Source: Parafrankia discariae (lineage in GTDB: Bacteria > Actinomycetota > Actinomycetes > Frankiales > Frankiaceae). From it: DNA of 64,000 bases. Within the stretch, counting starts at the first letter, position 1, and every line of letters starts with the position of its first letter. This document shows, piece by piece, positions 30,590-41,400 of this stretch. The translations under genes and the position numbers were made by a program. The stretch is taken from NCBI RefSeq assembly GCF_000373365.1, contig NZ_KB891104.1, forward strand, positions 77,538 through 141,537. Reading direction: 5' to 3'. The notes below the pieces were generated by a model, which saw nothing but the letters and a program-made list of their open reading frames with translations, was not told where the DNA came from and searched no databases.

Positions 30590-30768
30590 GTGGGGCCCCG
30601 CCGCGGAAGTCAGGGCGGCGGGGGTGCGGCTCTGCCGCGGGATCAGGGCGGCCGGGGTGCGGCCCCGCCGCGGGGGTCAGGGCGGCCGGGGTGCGGCCCC
30701 GCCGCGGGGGTCAGGGCGGCCGGGGTGCGGCCCCGCCGCGGGGGTCAGGGCGGCGGGGCCGCTCTGCG
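30590..30768. repeat. Tandem array of a 33-34 bp GC-rich repeat, about five units
   Basis: Units beginning TCAGGGCGG start at 30610, 30643, 30677, 30711 and 30745 (periods 33, 34, 34, 34). Each full unit contains CGGGGTGCGGCCCCG, able to form a 5-bp stem, followed by CCGCGGGG. The three central units are nearly identical; the outer ones are diverged or partial. The array lies in the 499-bp gap 30542-31040, which contains no gene, between the FAD monooxygenase start and the end of the TerY-P-like operon. A non-multiple-of-three period argues against coding. Confidence 0.85.
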
Positions 30769-30969
30769 CGGCAACGGCCATCGGGGCAGGGACGGCCGTC
30801 ATCAGGAATTCGCCGCCGGCCGGGGCCGGCCCGCGAACAGATCGCCCCGGGCCCCTCGACACCGCCCGGCGGGTGGCCGGACGGGCCACCCACGGCCCGC
30901 CGATCGGGGCGTGTTTTCCCTGGTGGCATGGGTTTTTCGGGCCTTGCGGGGGGACTAGTCCCGGGCTAT

Positions 30970-30984
30970 ACGGGCATCGCCCGT
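30970..30984 (-). terminator. Hairpin beyond the kinase-OB gene
   Basis: ACGGGC-ATC-GCCCGT, a 6-bp stem with 3-nt loop, lies 57 bp past the stop of the leftward operon. A 12-bp palindrome GGGACTAGTCCC (30951-30962) lies just beyond. Either could end the operon transcript. Confidence 0.4.
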
Positions 30985-31040
30985 CTGGGCCAGGGGTACC
31001 ACGATCGCGGGGGTGTCTCCGGCCCCGGCGGGCGGTGCCG

Positions 31041-32717
31041 TCAGCTCCATCCGCGCCACGACGGCGCGCGGGTGAGCGTCGGCCCCGGCACCGATGGCGC
31101 CGGCAGCGGCCGCCGGGTCGGCAGGACCGGCCCCGACCCGTAGGCCGAACGGGTCGCGGGCGCGGCGGGCACCGTCCCGGGCCGGTTCAGCAGGCTCGCC
31201 GCCTGGCGTTCGGTGAGCACCCGCAGCAGGCTGCCCCGGCGCAGCTCGATCCGGGGCGCGGGCGGCCGCCCGGCGTTGGACGCGTTGGGCCGGCTGGACC
31301 AGCTGGGCCCGGTCGGCCGGACGGCCCGCGCCGGCGACGTCGTGGTGGGCGCCGGCGACAGGCTCCCCCGGTCGTCCACGGCCAGCTGCCCGATCACCCG
31401 TACCCAGGTGCCCTCGAGCCGCGCCGGGTCGCCGTGGGTCGCGATGAGCTCCCGGCTGACCCGGTCCCACCCGACGACGCTGAAGCCGCCGCCGCGGTCG
31501 TCCCCGAACTCCAGGACGGTGATCAGGCCGGTCCGTTCCAGCTGACGGACCCGGACGACCCGGCCGACGACGGTGGTCTCCTCACCGCGGCGGGCGAGCA
31601 GGCCCGCCCGGTCGAGCGCGGAGAGCACCCCGGGCCCGCCGACGGGCAGCGGGGCCGGGCGCAGCGGCCGGGTACGCAGGTACCGTGCCGCGCTCACGGT
31701 GCTGACCACGCCGACCACACCGGCCACACCGGCCGGGGCGGCAGGGACGGCCACCCCGGCCGGGCGCGGTTGCCGGGCCAGCGCCCTGGGCCCGCCCACC
31801 GGCACCGGGCCGGCGCCCGCCGGGCCCGACCGATACGGGGCGAGCGCGTCGGCGTCCAGCACCGCCGGCACGTCCTGGAAGTCGACCAGGCAGGCGTCCC
31901 GCAGCCGGCGCGCGGTGGCCGCGACCCCGGGCATCCGCTCGAGGCGGGCGAACAGCGCCGAGGCCGACGGATCGGCGAAGTCGGCCGCCGAGAAGATCAG
32001 GTTCTCGCCGGTGTTGAACTCACGCCACAGGCCCGGATTCCGGGCCAGGGCGGCCAGCGACACCGTGATCACTTCCTCGGCGAAGCGGTCGAGGGTGACG
32101 TCGTACTGGTTCGAGCGGTCCGGATGCTGGTAGTTGCGGTGGCCCCGCTCGGAGGCGCCGAGCCCGCCGAGCCCCGGCAGGTACATCCCGTCGTAGTCGA
32201 CGAGCCGCACGGACGTGTCCGGCAGCACCAGGATGTTGCCGTGCTGCAGGTCGCCGTGCGCGGCACCGCGGCGGCGCAGCTCGGCGACGGCGTAGCCCAG
32301 GCCGAGCCGGACCCGGTCGAGGCGCGCCGGCCGGTCCAGGTTCTCCTGGACCCAGTCGTCGAGCCGCGCGCCGTCGATCCACTCCATCCGCACGATCGGC
32401 CAGCAGTGGCCGCGCACCCGGATCCCGGCCGGCTGGTAGTCCACGCCGACCAGGAAGTCCAGCGCGGCCGAGCGGACGAACTCGGCGATGCACGCGTAGC
32501 GCAGCTCCAGGTTGTCGCTGTGCCGGTGGAAGCAGCGCACGGCGTGGCGCCGGCCGTCCAGGCTGACGTCGAAGGTCAGGGCGAACCCGCCGGTGGCGAC
32601 CGCCGGCATGCCCAGCGGGGTCAGCCGCGGCACGCTCGCGCGCAGCCGGTCGTCCAGGAACGCCAGCCGCGGGACCTGGACGGCCTGCTGGTAGTCGAGC
32701 AGGGTCGGCAGCTTCAA
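31041..32717 (-). CDS. TerY-P-type protein kinase with C-terminal OB fold
   Basis: A 558-residue cytoplasmic protein. The N-terminal half is an atypical kinase domain: RHAVRCFHR (Arg61 where most kinases have Lys), GAAHGDLQHGNILVLPD (catalytic loop, HGD in place of HRD, Asp156, Asn161) and LVDYDGMYLPGL (metal-binding DYD in place of DFG). These are the signatures of YegI/TerY-P kinases. After a Pro/Ala linker, TTVVGRVVRVRQLERTGLI ... WVRVIGQLAVDDRG forms an OB-fold-like domain, suggesting nucleic-acid contact. TTG 32717 is the start: the PP2C stop is 1 nt away and GAGGG precedes it. It is last in the zinc ribbon-VWA-PP2C-kinase set. Confidence 0.8.
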   Translation of the reverse strand: MKLPTLLDYQQAVQVPRLAFLDDRLRASVPRLTPLGMPAVATGGFALTFDVSLDGRRHAVRCFHRHSDNLELRYACIAEFVRSAALDFLVGVDYQPAGIRVRGHCWPIVRMEWIDGARLDDWVQENLDRPARLDRVRLGLGYAVAELRRRGAAHGDLQHGNILVLPDTSVRLVDYDGMYLPGLGGLGASERGHRNYQHPDRSNQYDVTLDRFAEEVITVSLAALARNPGLWREFNTGENLIFSAADFADPSASALFARLERMPGVAATARRLRDACLVDFQDVPAVLDADALAPYRSGPAGAGPVPVGGPRALARQPRPAGVAVPAAPAGVAGVVGVVSTVSAARYLRTRPLRPAPLPVGGPGVLSALDRAGLLARRGEETTVVGRVVRVRQLERTGLITVLEFGDDRGGGFSVVGWDRVSRELIATHGDPARLEGTWVRVIGQLAVDDRGSLSPAPTTTSPARAVRPTGPSWSSRPNASNAGRPPAPRIELRRGSLLRVLTERQAASLLNRPGTVPAAPATRSAYGSGPVLPTRRPLPAPSVPGPTLTRAPSWRGWS

Positions 32718-32718
32718 T

Positions 32719-33561
32719 TCACACGCCCTCGGGCCGGCACGGGCCGTCGGCGCGGCCCGGCCCGCGTGGTGGCACCGCACGCACCACGCAGATCGTCGTG
32801 TCGTCGTTGGCGAGCAGCCCGTGATGCCGGTAGGCGGCGACGGCGCGGGAGAACCGGCCGGCGGTCCGCGCGAGCCGGTCGGGCGCCGGCATCCGGCCGC
32901 GGGTCTCGGTCGCGTACAGCAGGAGCCGGGCGAGCGCGTCGGTGGCGAGGACGAACACGTCGCCCGGCCGCAGCTCACCGGTGAGCAGGGTCGGTTCCGG
33001 GGCGGTCGGGCCGCGGCTGGCGACCAGCTGGGCGAACCGGGTGAAGTCGGCGGACCGTCCGACCGGGCCCACCGCGCGCGTCTCCCCGTCGCGCAGGTGG
33101 AACACGCACGAGTCACCGACGCACGTCGCGGTCCAGCACCGGTTCACGACGTCGACGGAAAGCCCGAGGAAAGAGGCGTCGGCGCCCGACTGCAGCTTCG
33201 CCCGCGCGAACCAGGGCAGCCCCGGCCGGCTCACCTGGGCCCGCCAGCGCTCACGCAGCGCGCCCAGGACGTCGGGCGCCAGCGGGTCGAGCCCGTCGTG
33301 GGCGTAGGCGTCGACCAGCAGCCGGCTCCACACCTCAGGGCGGGCCGAGGTCGACGCCCCGTCGGCGACGGCGAACCGGCCGCGCTCCGGACGCAGCGCG
33401 CAGCTGTCCTCGTTCTCCGCCGGCGACCGGCCGAGTTTCGGCACCGAGTGCGCGGTCGCCGCCAGGACGACCACTCCCGCGGACGGGCGCGGGGGGCTCG
33501 GAGGGCTCGGCGCGAGCGGCGGCACCGCCGGGGCGGTGGCGGTGGCGGGCAGCGGGGTCAT
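32719..33561 (-). CDS. PP2C-family protein phosphatase
   Basis: A 280-residue Mn/Mg-dependent Ser/Thr phosphatase. Metal-ligand motifs appear in order: ENEDSCAL, RFAVADGASTS, FVLATDALARL and ANDDTTICVV. An N-terminal Pro/Ala tail of about 25 residues precedes the fold. It has no membrane segment or sensor domain. ATG 33561 overlaps the VWA stop as ATGA, and its own stop lies 1 nt before the kinase start, so the three form a tight operon. In the TerY-P triad the phosphatase is expected to counter the kinase, with the VWA protein as target or scaffold; that relation is known from comparative genomics, not shown here. Confidence 0.9.
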   Translation of the reverse strand: MTPLPATATAPAVPPLAPSPPSPPRPSAGVVVLAATAHSVPKLGRSPAENEDSCALRPERGRFAVADGASTSARPEVWSRLLVDAYAHDGLDPLAPDVLGALRERWRAQVSRPGLPWFARAKLQSGADASFLGLSVDVVNRCWTATCVGDSCVFHLRDGETRAVGPVGRSADFTRFAQLVASRGPTAPEPTLLTGELRPGDVFVLATDALARLLLYATETRGRMPAPDRLARTAGRFSRAVAAYRHHGLLANDDTTICVVRAVPPRGPGRADGPCRPEGV

Positions 33562-34430
33562 CCCGCCGACCGTGGCCCGACGGCCAGGTCCCGCAGGCCG
33601 GTCGGTGTGACCGCCCGGGTCCCGATGTCGAGGAACTCGATCAGCGCGGTGACGTCGGCGTTGTAGAGGAATCCGCGTGAGCCCGCGCCGGCGGGATAGC
33701 CCAGGCTGCCGGCCGCCGCCACCATGGTGGGGGGCAGCGCGCTGGACATGTCGAACAGCGCGCGGGCGAAGTCGTCGGGCAGGTCGGCCCGGTCGTCGGG
33801 AAACGTGACGGTGTTACGCGCCGTGGCCGACAGGTGGGCGTTGAACAGCAGCGCGTCGCCGTCGGCCGTGCCGGCGGCGCGCACCCGGGCGGCGGCGATC
33901 CGCGGGTCACCGTCCGTGCTCTGACCGTCGGTGATGTTGACCACGATCGGCGGGAAGCTGGAGGCGTGCCCCCGGCACCATTCGTCGATGATCCAGGCGG
34001 CCGTCGTCAGCGCCTCCGCCATCGGGGTCCAGCCGTCCGCGACCGGGTCCACCCAGGCCGGGATCGGCGTCTGCACCTCGACCAGGCCGCCGGCGCCGTC
34101 GGAGATCCGGCGCAGCACGTGGTCGACCCGGTTCGGGTTCAGCGCCACCTCGCTGATGGGCAGCAGCGGCCGGCTCGCGTTCGAGCCGTACAGGACGGGC
34201 GACACACCGCGCCCATAGCCCAGAATTCCTACCTCGAAATAGTCGTGGACGCGGTCGTCACCTTTACTGCAGAGCAGCACGGCGTTGCCGAGAAGCCGAT
34301 TGACGGCGAGCGCGAGCTGGTCTGCCTTGCTCATCGCGCCACCGGCCCAGGTCTCGGCCATCGATGTCGAGTGATCGATGACGAGCAGCAGGCAGGCCGG
34401 CTGCTTGCGATTGATCTCGGCGGAGTACAT
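33558..34430 (-). CDS. TerY-like von Willebrand A domain protein
   Basis: A 290-residue cytoplasmic VWA protein. The N-terminus MYSAEINRKQPACLLLVIDH followed by STSM carries the MIDAS DxSxS motif. The second and third metal sites are Thr in DGWTPMAEAL and Asp in VNITDGQSTDGDP. NRLLGNAVLLCSKGDD and YFEVGILGYG match the TerY subgroup. No zinc-ribbon tail is fused here; a separate small zinc-ribbon protein is encoded 178 bp upstream. ATG 34430 is chosen by family N-terminus; AAGGAC lies too near it to be a normal ribosome site, so a slightly longer protein is possible. Confidence 0.88.
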   Translation of the reverse strand: MYSAEINRKQPACLLLVIDHSTSMAETWAGGAMSKADQLALAVNRLLGNAVLLCSKGDDRVHDYFEVGILGYGRGVSPVLYGSNASRPLLPISEVALNPNRVDHVLRRISDGAGGLVEVQTPIPAWVDPVADGWTPMAEALTTAAWIIDEWCRGHASSFPPIVVNITDGQSTDGDPRIAAARVRAAGTADGDALLFNAHLSATARNTVTFPDDRADLPDDFARALFDMSSALPPTMVAAAGSLGYPAGAGSRGFLYNADVTALIEFLDIGTRAVTPTGLRDLAVGPRSAG

Positions 34431-34608
34431 GTCCTTATCGTTCCATATCGCCCGGCCATTCCGACGCTCCGGTGGCGCTCGACAACAGTCCTCGCCCGGC
34501 CCGGTAACACCTTTTGATGAATGCGCGCCGGAATCTACTCCGGGCTGCCCGGCGACAACGGGTCGCACCGGGGCGGGAGCGATGTCGACCCGGCCGGGTA
34601 CCGCCCGG

Positions 34609-34902
34609 TCAGGCACCGCTCCGGCGGAGGTTCAGCGGAGCCAGGTCCTCCCGGTTCGTCCGGCCGCAGCGCGGGCAGGTCTGCTGGCCCAGCGGCAGCA
34701 GCACGCCGCAGCCGCCGTCACCGGCACCGCACCGGCGCCAGTCGTCCCCGACCTCGATACGCGGTCGCGGAGGGGCGAGACGCCCGACACCGCCGCGACC
34801 GAGCGCCCTGGTCAGCCGCCGGGCCGGGCGGGGCCAGCCGCCCCGCGGCGCCTGGTCGCCGGCCGGGGCCGCCGGGGTGCCCGGCGGCGTGGTCTCTCGC
34901 AT
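34609..34902 (-). CDS. Small zinc-ribbon protein upstream of the TerY-like gene
   Basis: A 97-residue protein with a Pro/Arg/Gly-rich first half and a C-terminal zinc ribbon: WRRCGAGDGGCGVLLP, then QTCPRCGRTNREDL. Two cysteine pairs about 18 residues apart suit one Zn ion. ATG 34902 follows AGAGGAGCGAGG. In other TerY systems a zinc ribbon is fused to the VWA protein (TerY-C); here the separate gene sits directly upstream on the same strand, so it may supply that part in trans. Codon use is consistent with coding. Confidence is limited by the small size. Confidence 0.6.
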   Translation of the reverse strand: MRETTPPGTPAAPAGDQAPRGGWPRPARRLTRALGRGGVGRLAPPRPRIEVGDDWRRCGAGDGGCGVLLPLGQQTCPRCGRTNREDLAPLNLRRSGA

Positions 34903-35407
34903 GCGCGTCCTCGCTCCTCTGTCGGGCGATGGCGGTGACGCCCCCGGCGTCAGCGGAAAGCGACACTACGGATCGATGGTGATATCGACAATCCGTCGAG
35001 GCCGGCCAATGGCCCGAACGTCTCACGCGTTCGGGTCGGACACCTGCTTCTCGACACCCGGACGCGGGCGGAATGACCCGCCGCCGCGGGACCGGAGTAC
35101 GGCCCGTTCCCCCGTTCGGCGTAGCCCGATGGCGCCATCCCTATTTTGAGCCCTTACCCGGCGTGGGGCACGATTCGCCCGTGGTCGCTCCGTCGGCTTC
35201 TTCGCCGGCCGGGGTGCGGAACGGTCCCGACCGGGCCTGATATCCGCCGGAGCCGCCCGACGACTTCCGCGCGCGGGGCGAACCGGTTCTCCCGCCCGCG
35301 TTCTCCGCACCGGCCGGACCGGGAACCGCCGAAAAGGCCAAAGGTCACGGGAAATCGCCCCGGCGGAGCGCCGCGGCGCCCCGCCTGCGCACGTCAGGAG
35401 TGTTCGG
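34903..35407. other. Divergent intergenic region before the PKS gene
   Basis: This 505-bp gap has no convincing gene. GATGGCGCCATC (35128-35139) is a perfect 12-bp palindrome next to CCTATTTTGAG, the only AT-rich stretch, and could be part of the PKS promoter. The ribosome site CAGGAG lies about 8 nt before the PKS start. Confidence 0.4.
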
Positions 35408-38400
35408 ATGGACAGCACCCGCCCAGAGCAGGGCCACTCCGGCGAGACCGCGGACCAGGCCCGCGACGCGTGGCGGGCCCGGCTCGTCGAGCTGTCGCCG
35501 GCCGCCCAGATCGAGGCGCTGCTGGACCTCGTCGTCGACCACGTGGTCGTGGTCACCGGCGGCCGGGGCGGTTCGGCGGGAGTCGACCGCGGCGCCCCCT
35601 GGCGCGCGCTGGGGGTCTACCGGCGCATAGCGGACGTCCTGCGGGCGAAGCTCACCGCGGCGACCGGGGTGCGGCTGCCGGCGACGGTGCTCTTCGAGCG
35701 CCCCACGCCGAAGGCGGTGGCGTCGTTCCTGCACGCCGAGATCCTGGGCGTGCGCGAGGAGACGGCCGGCCCGGCACCCGCGCCGGCCGCGCCGGCGGCG
35801 GGGGGCGGGCGCGGCGCCGATCCCGTGGTCGTCGTCGGCCTGGGCTGCCGGCTGCCCGGCGCCGACTCTCCGGCGGCGCTGTGGGAGCTGGTGGCGCAGG
35901 GCCGTGACGTCGTGGCCGGCCTGCCGACGGACCGTGGCTGGGACCTCGACGGCATCTACCACCCGGACCCCGAGCATCCGGGTACCGCCTACACCCGCCA
36001 GGGCGGTTTCCTCCCCGGTGTGGGCCTGTTCGACGCGGGCTTCTTCGGGATCGGCCCCCGGGAGGCCACCGCGATGGACCCGCAGCAGCGGCTCATGCTG
36101 GAGGTGTCCTGGGAGGCGTTCGAGCACGCGGGCATCGACCCGCACCAGCTGCGCGGCAGCCGCACCGGGGTGTTCACCGGCGTCTCCCTGCAGGACTACG
36201 GCCCGCCGTGGCACGACGCCCCCGCCGAGCTGCAGGGCCATCTGCTGACCGGCAACGCGCTGGGGGTGATCGCCGGCCGGGTCTCCTACACGTTCGGCTT
36301 CGAGGGCCCCGCGCTGACGGTGGACACCCAGTGCTCCGCCTCGCTCGTCGCCGTCCACCTGGCGGCCCAGGCCCTGTACTCCGGGGAGTGCGACCTGGCC
36401 CTCGCCGGCGGCGTCACCGTGATGAGCACGCCGTCCATGCTGATGGAGTTCAGCCGCAAGCGCGGGCTGGCGCCCGACGGCCGGTGCAAGGCGTTCTCCG
36501 CCGACGCCGACGGCACCGGCTGGGCCGAGGGCGCCACCGTGGTCGTACTCACCCGGCTCTCCCACGCCCGCGCCCGGCAACTGCCGGTGCTGGCCGTCGT
36601 CGCGGGCAGCGCCGTGAACCAGGACGGCGCCAGCAACGGCCTGACCGCCCCCAACGGCCTGTCCCAGCAGCGGCTCATCCAGCAGGCCCTGGCCAACGCC
36701 GGCCTGCGCGCCGGCGACGTCGACGCGGTCGAGGCGCACGGCACCGGCACCCCGCTCGGCGACCCGATCGAGGCCCGCGCCCTGCTCGCGACCTACGGCG
36801 CCGGCCGGTCCCCGGACCGGCCGCTGTACCTGGGCTCGCTGAAGTCCAACATCGGCCACGCCCAGGCCGCCGCCGGCACCGCCGGCGTGATCAAGATGAT
36901 CGAGGCGCTACGCCACGAGACCCTGCCGGCCAGCCTGCACATCACCGCCCCCACCCCCCACGTGGACTGGTCCACCGGCGCGGTCACCCTCCTCACCAGG
37001 TCCACGCCCTGGCCCGCCACCACGCGGCCGCGCCGCGCCGCCGTCTCCGCCTTCGGCGTCTCGGGCACCAACGCCCACCTCATCCTCGAGGAGCCCCCCG
37101 GCCCGGCCCGCATCCCCGCCCAGGCCACACCCGCCGACGCCGACGGGGCTGGGGCCGGCGCCACCGAAGACGGGGCCGGGGCCACCGGGGACAGCGCCAC
37201 CGCCGGCGGGGACACGCCCGGGTGGGCGGCCAGCCTGCCCACCACGGTGATCCTCTCCGCCCGCGGTGACGACGCGCTGCGCGCGCACGCCGCCCGTCTC
37301 GCCGACCATCTCACCGGCCACCCGGACATCACCGTCGACGACGCCGCCCACACCCTGGGCACGCGGGCCCGGTTCGCCACCCGGGCCGCCGTCGTCCTCG
37401 ACGGGCCGCCGGCGGAACGGGCGTCCCACCTGGTGCGGGCGCTGAGCACGCTGGCCACGGGGCGGGCGGCACCCGCCCTCCTGCGCGGCAGCGCCCCCGC
37501 GGACCCCGCCGGCACCCGGATCGCGATGGTGTTCACCGGCCAGGGCAGCCAGCTCCACGGCATGGGACGGCGCCTGCACACCGCCTACCCGGCGTTCGCC
37601 CGCGCGCTCGACACCGCGTGCGACCACCTCGACCCGCATCTCGACGAGCCGCTGCGCGACGTGATGTTCGCCGCCCCGGACACCGCGCCCGCCGTCCTGC
37701 TGGACCAGACGCTGTACACCCAGTGCGCGCTCTTCGCCTACCAGAGCGCCCTGTTCCGGCTGCTGGAGAGCTTCGGCGTCACCCCGCACCTGCTGCTCGG
37801 CCACTCCGTGGGTGAGTTCACCGCGGCGCACGTCGCCGGCGTCTGGACCCTGCCCGACGCGACCGCGCTGGTCGCCGCCCGCGGCCGTCTCATGCAGAGC
37901 TGTGCCCCCGGCGCCATGGCCGCCGTCGGCGCGACCGAGGACGAGGTCCGCCGCTGCCTGCCCGAGTACGCGGGCCTGGTCGACATCGCGGCCGTCAACG
38001 GCCCCACGGCCGTCGTCGTGGCCGGTGATCCCGACGCCGTCGGCGCGCTCGCCGCGCGCTGGGCCGAGCAGGGGCGCCCGACCCGCCGGCTCGCCGTCAG
38101 CCACGCCTTCCACTCGGCGCACATGGATCCCGTCCTCGACCGCTTCGCCGCCGTCGCCCGCACGCTCGCCTACCACCCGCCCACCGTCCCGATCGCCTCC
38201 GCCCTCACCGGACGCCTGAGCACCGACCCGGACACCCCGGTCGACCTCACCGACCCGGGGTACTGGGTCCGCCACATCCGCGAGCCCGTCCGGTTCCACC
38301 AGGCCACCGTCCGGGCCCGGGCCGAGAACATCACCACCTACCTGGAGATCGGACCGAAGCCCACGCTGACGCCGTACCTGGGCGAGGGCCGCGTGGTCAC

Positions 38401-41400
38401 CGCGGCGCGCCGCGGGCAGCCCGAGACCACCGCGCTGCACATCGGCCTCGCCGAGCTGCACACCCACGGCACCCCGATCGCGTGGCCGGCGGCCAACAAC
38501 CCGCACGCCACCAGCCGCCGGCCCGCCCACCGGCACCTGCCCACCTACCCGTTCCAGCGCCGCCGCCACTGGACCGACCCGGTCCGCCGCTCCACGCCGT
38601 CCGCCCCGGACGGGACGCTCACCCCGGGTGGCACCGCCGGCCCGGACGGGTGGCGTTACCGGATCAACTGGCACTCCCGGCCCGTCCCGCACACCGGTGC
38701 CCTGCCCGGGACGGACGGCACCCCGCCGCCGCTGGTGGGCCGCTGGCTCCTGCTCCTCCCCCCCACGGGCGTCACCGGCGAGGAGGTCTCCCGCGTCTCG
38801 TGGATCGTCGAGCGGCTCGGCGGCACCGTGCTCCGCGTGCCGCTGCGCCACGAGGACACCGACCGGGCCCGTCTCGCCGCCCGCCTGCGCGCCCTCGGCC
38901 GGCCCGGTGCCACCGCCGGCCGCGGCGGCGTGCTGTCACTGCTCGGCCTCGACACGACACGCCACCCCGACCACCCCGGGCTCACGACCGGCTTCGCCCT
39001 CACCTGCGTGCTCGCGCAGGCCCTGCACGACGTCGAGCTGGACGCGCCCCTGTGGGCGCTCACCCGCGGCGCCGTCCAGACCGGAGCCGGAACCGAGGCC
39101 GAGGCCGAGGCCGGGGGCGGGGACGGCGTGCGGGATCCGGCCGGGGCGCTGCTCTGGGGGCTGGGGCGCTCCCTCGCTCTGGAGCGGCCCGGTCACTGGG
39201 GTGGTCTCGTCGACCTCCCCGCCGAACTGGACGACTCCACACTCGGCTGGCTCGGCGCCGCGCTGACCGCGCCGGACGGCGAGGACCAGTTCGCCGCCCG
39301 CCCAGCCGGGCTACTCGTACCCCGGCTGGTCCAGGAGGCCGCACCTGTCACCACCGCACCGTGGGATGTCCGTGGCGCGGTCGTGCTCATCACCGGAGGC
39401 ACCGGCGCCCTCGGCACCCGGATCGCCCGCCGGCTCGCCCACGACGGAGCCCGCCGGCTGATCCTGGCCAGCCGCCGCGGCCCGGACGCCCCCGGAGCGG
39501 CCGAGCTGTGCGCCGAGCTGACCGCCCTCGGCACCCAGACCGTCGTCCGTCACTGCGACGCCGCCGCCGGTGGCGGTGGCACGGGCACGGGCACGGGCCA
39601 GCTGGCCGCGTTGGTCCGCGAGCTCGCCGCCGATCCCGAGGCCCCGCTCTCCGTGATCGTCCATGCCGCCGGCGTCGACGGCCCGCTGGCCGCGCTGCCC
39701 GAGCTCGACCTGGACCAGATCGCGGCCGTGCTCGCGCCCAAGGCCGGCGCCGCCGAGCTTCTGCACGAGGCCGCCTGGGACATCCCGCTGGTGTTCCTGT
39801 CGTCGGTGTCGGCGACGTGGGGCAGCGGCGGCCAGGCCCCGTACAGCGCGGCGAACGCCTATCTCGACGCGCTCGCCGCCTTCCGGCACGCGGCCGGGCG
39901 CCCGGCCGTCTCGGTCGCGTTCGGCCCCTGGGCCGAGGCCGGCATGGGGGCGGAACCGGCCCGCCGTGACTACCTGCGCCGCCGTGGCCTGAACCCGCTC
40001 CCCCCCGACCGGGCCGTCGACGCCCTGGCCCGGGCGGTGGGCGCCGGCCATCCCGGGCCGGTCACCGTCGCCGATGTCGACTGGACGCGGTTCCTCGCCG
40101 CCTACACTGCCGCCCGGCCCTCGCGCCTGTTCGACGAGCTGCCCGCCGCCGCGGACCACGCCGGCTCCCCGGCCGCGGTCGACACCCCCGGCGCCGGCAC
40201 GGGACGTCCCCCGGCCGACGCCGGAACACGGCCCGCGGATCTCACCGGGCCACCGCCCGGCGATCTCGCGGACCCGGGCGGCGATCTCGCGGCGCTGCCC
40301 GCGGCGGAGCGCGGCCGGGCGCTGCGCGACCTCGTCCAGGCCGAGGCCGCCGCGGTACTGGGCCACCGCGAGGCCGACGAGGTCGAGACGGGACGGCGCT
40401 TCCTCGAGCTGGGCTTCGACTCGCTGGCCTCGGTACAGCTCAGCCGCCGGCTGGCGGGTGCTACCGGGGTCGCGCTCGCCACCGCCGCGGTCTTCGAGCA
40501 CCCCACCGTCGCCGACCTCGCCGACCACCTCCACAGCCTGCTCGCCAGCCGGCCCGCCACCGGCACCGCCGGCACCGCCGGCACCGCCGGCGGTGTCACC
40601 CGGCCCGGGACCCGCCGGACCTCGACCGGCCCCCGGGCCGGGAGCGGCAGCGGCGGCGGGGGCGACCACGGCGGCGCCGAACAAACAGGCGTCCGCGGGC
40701 TCTACCGACAGGCGTGCGCCGACGGGAAGTTCGCCGAAGGGGTCGGGGTGCTGCGCGCCGCCGCCAGGCTGCGGGCGACGTTCACCACGTCGAGCGAGCT
40801 CACGAGGCGGCCCCGACCGGTCACGCTGGCCTCCGGCCCCGCCACGCCCGCGCTGGTCTGCCTGCCGTCGATGGTCGCGCCGTCGGGGCCGCACACCTTC
40901 GCCCGGCTCGCCCTGCACCTGCACGGCCGCCGCGCCGTGCACGCGCTGGCGCACCCCGGCTTCGGCGACGGCGAGCTCCTGCCCGCCACCGCCGACCTCG
41001 TCGTCGACCTGCACGCCGAGACGGTGGCCGCGCGCTTCCCGGACACACCGGTCGCGCTCGCCGGCTACTCGTCCGGTGGCTGGCTGGCGCACGCCGTCGC
41101 GGCGCGGCTGGAGGCCCGCGGCATCCGCCCGAGCGCCGTGGTCCTGCTCGACACCTGGCTGCCCGGCGACCGGATCCCCGAGGCCGACATCGCCGAGGAG
41201 CTGCGCGGCATCGCGGTCAACGACCAGGCGTTCGCGCTGATGACCGAGTCCCAGGTGACCGCGCAGGGCGCCTATCTCGACCTGTTCGAGGGATGGAAGC
41301 CCACCGCGGTACGCGCGCCGATCGTCCTCGTCCGCGCCCTCCAGCGCATGCCGGGGCAACGGACCGACCCCGGCGCCGCGGGCCCGTCGACCGGCTGGGC

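Noticed and set aside
30590-30768. CRISPR array
   Set aside because: Units abut with no unique spacers, the period is only 33-34 bp in total, and no cas gene is near.
31041-34902. A full tellurite-resistance (ter) cluster
   Set aside because: No TerC, TerD, TerZ or biosynthetic Ter component is encoded around the triad; only the phosphorylation module is present.
36908-38851. Leftward frame of 647 codons inside the PKS
   Set aside because: Antisense shadow of the AT and KS regions; Gly/Arg/Val-rich with no recognisable domain.
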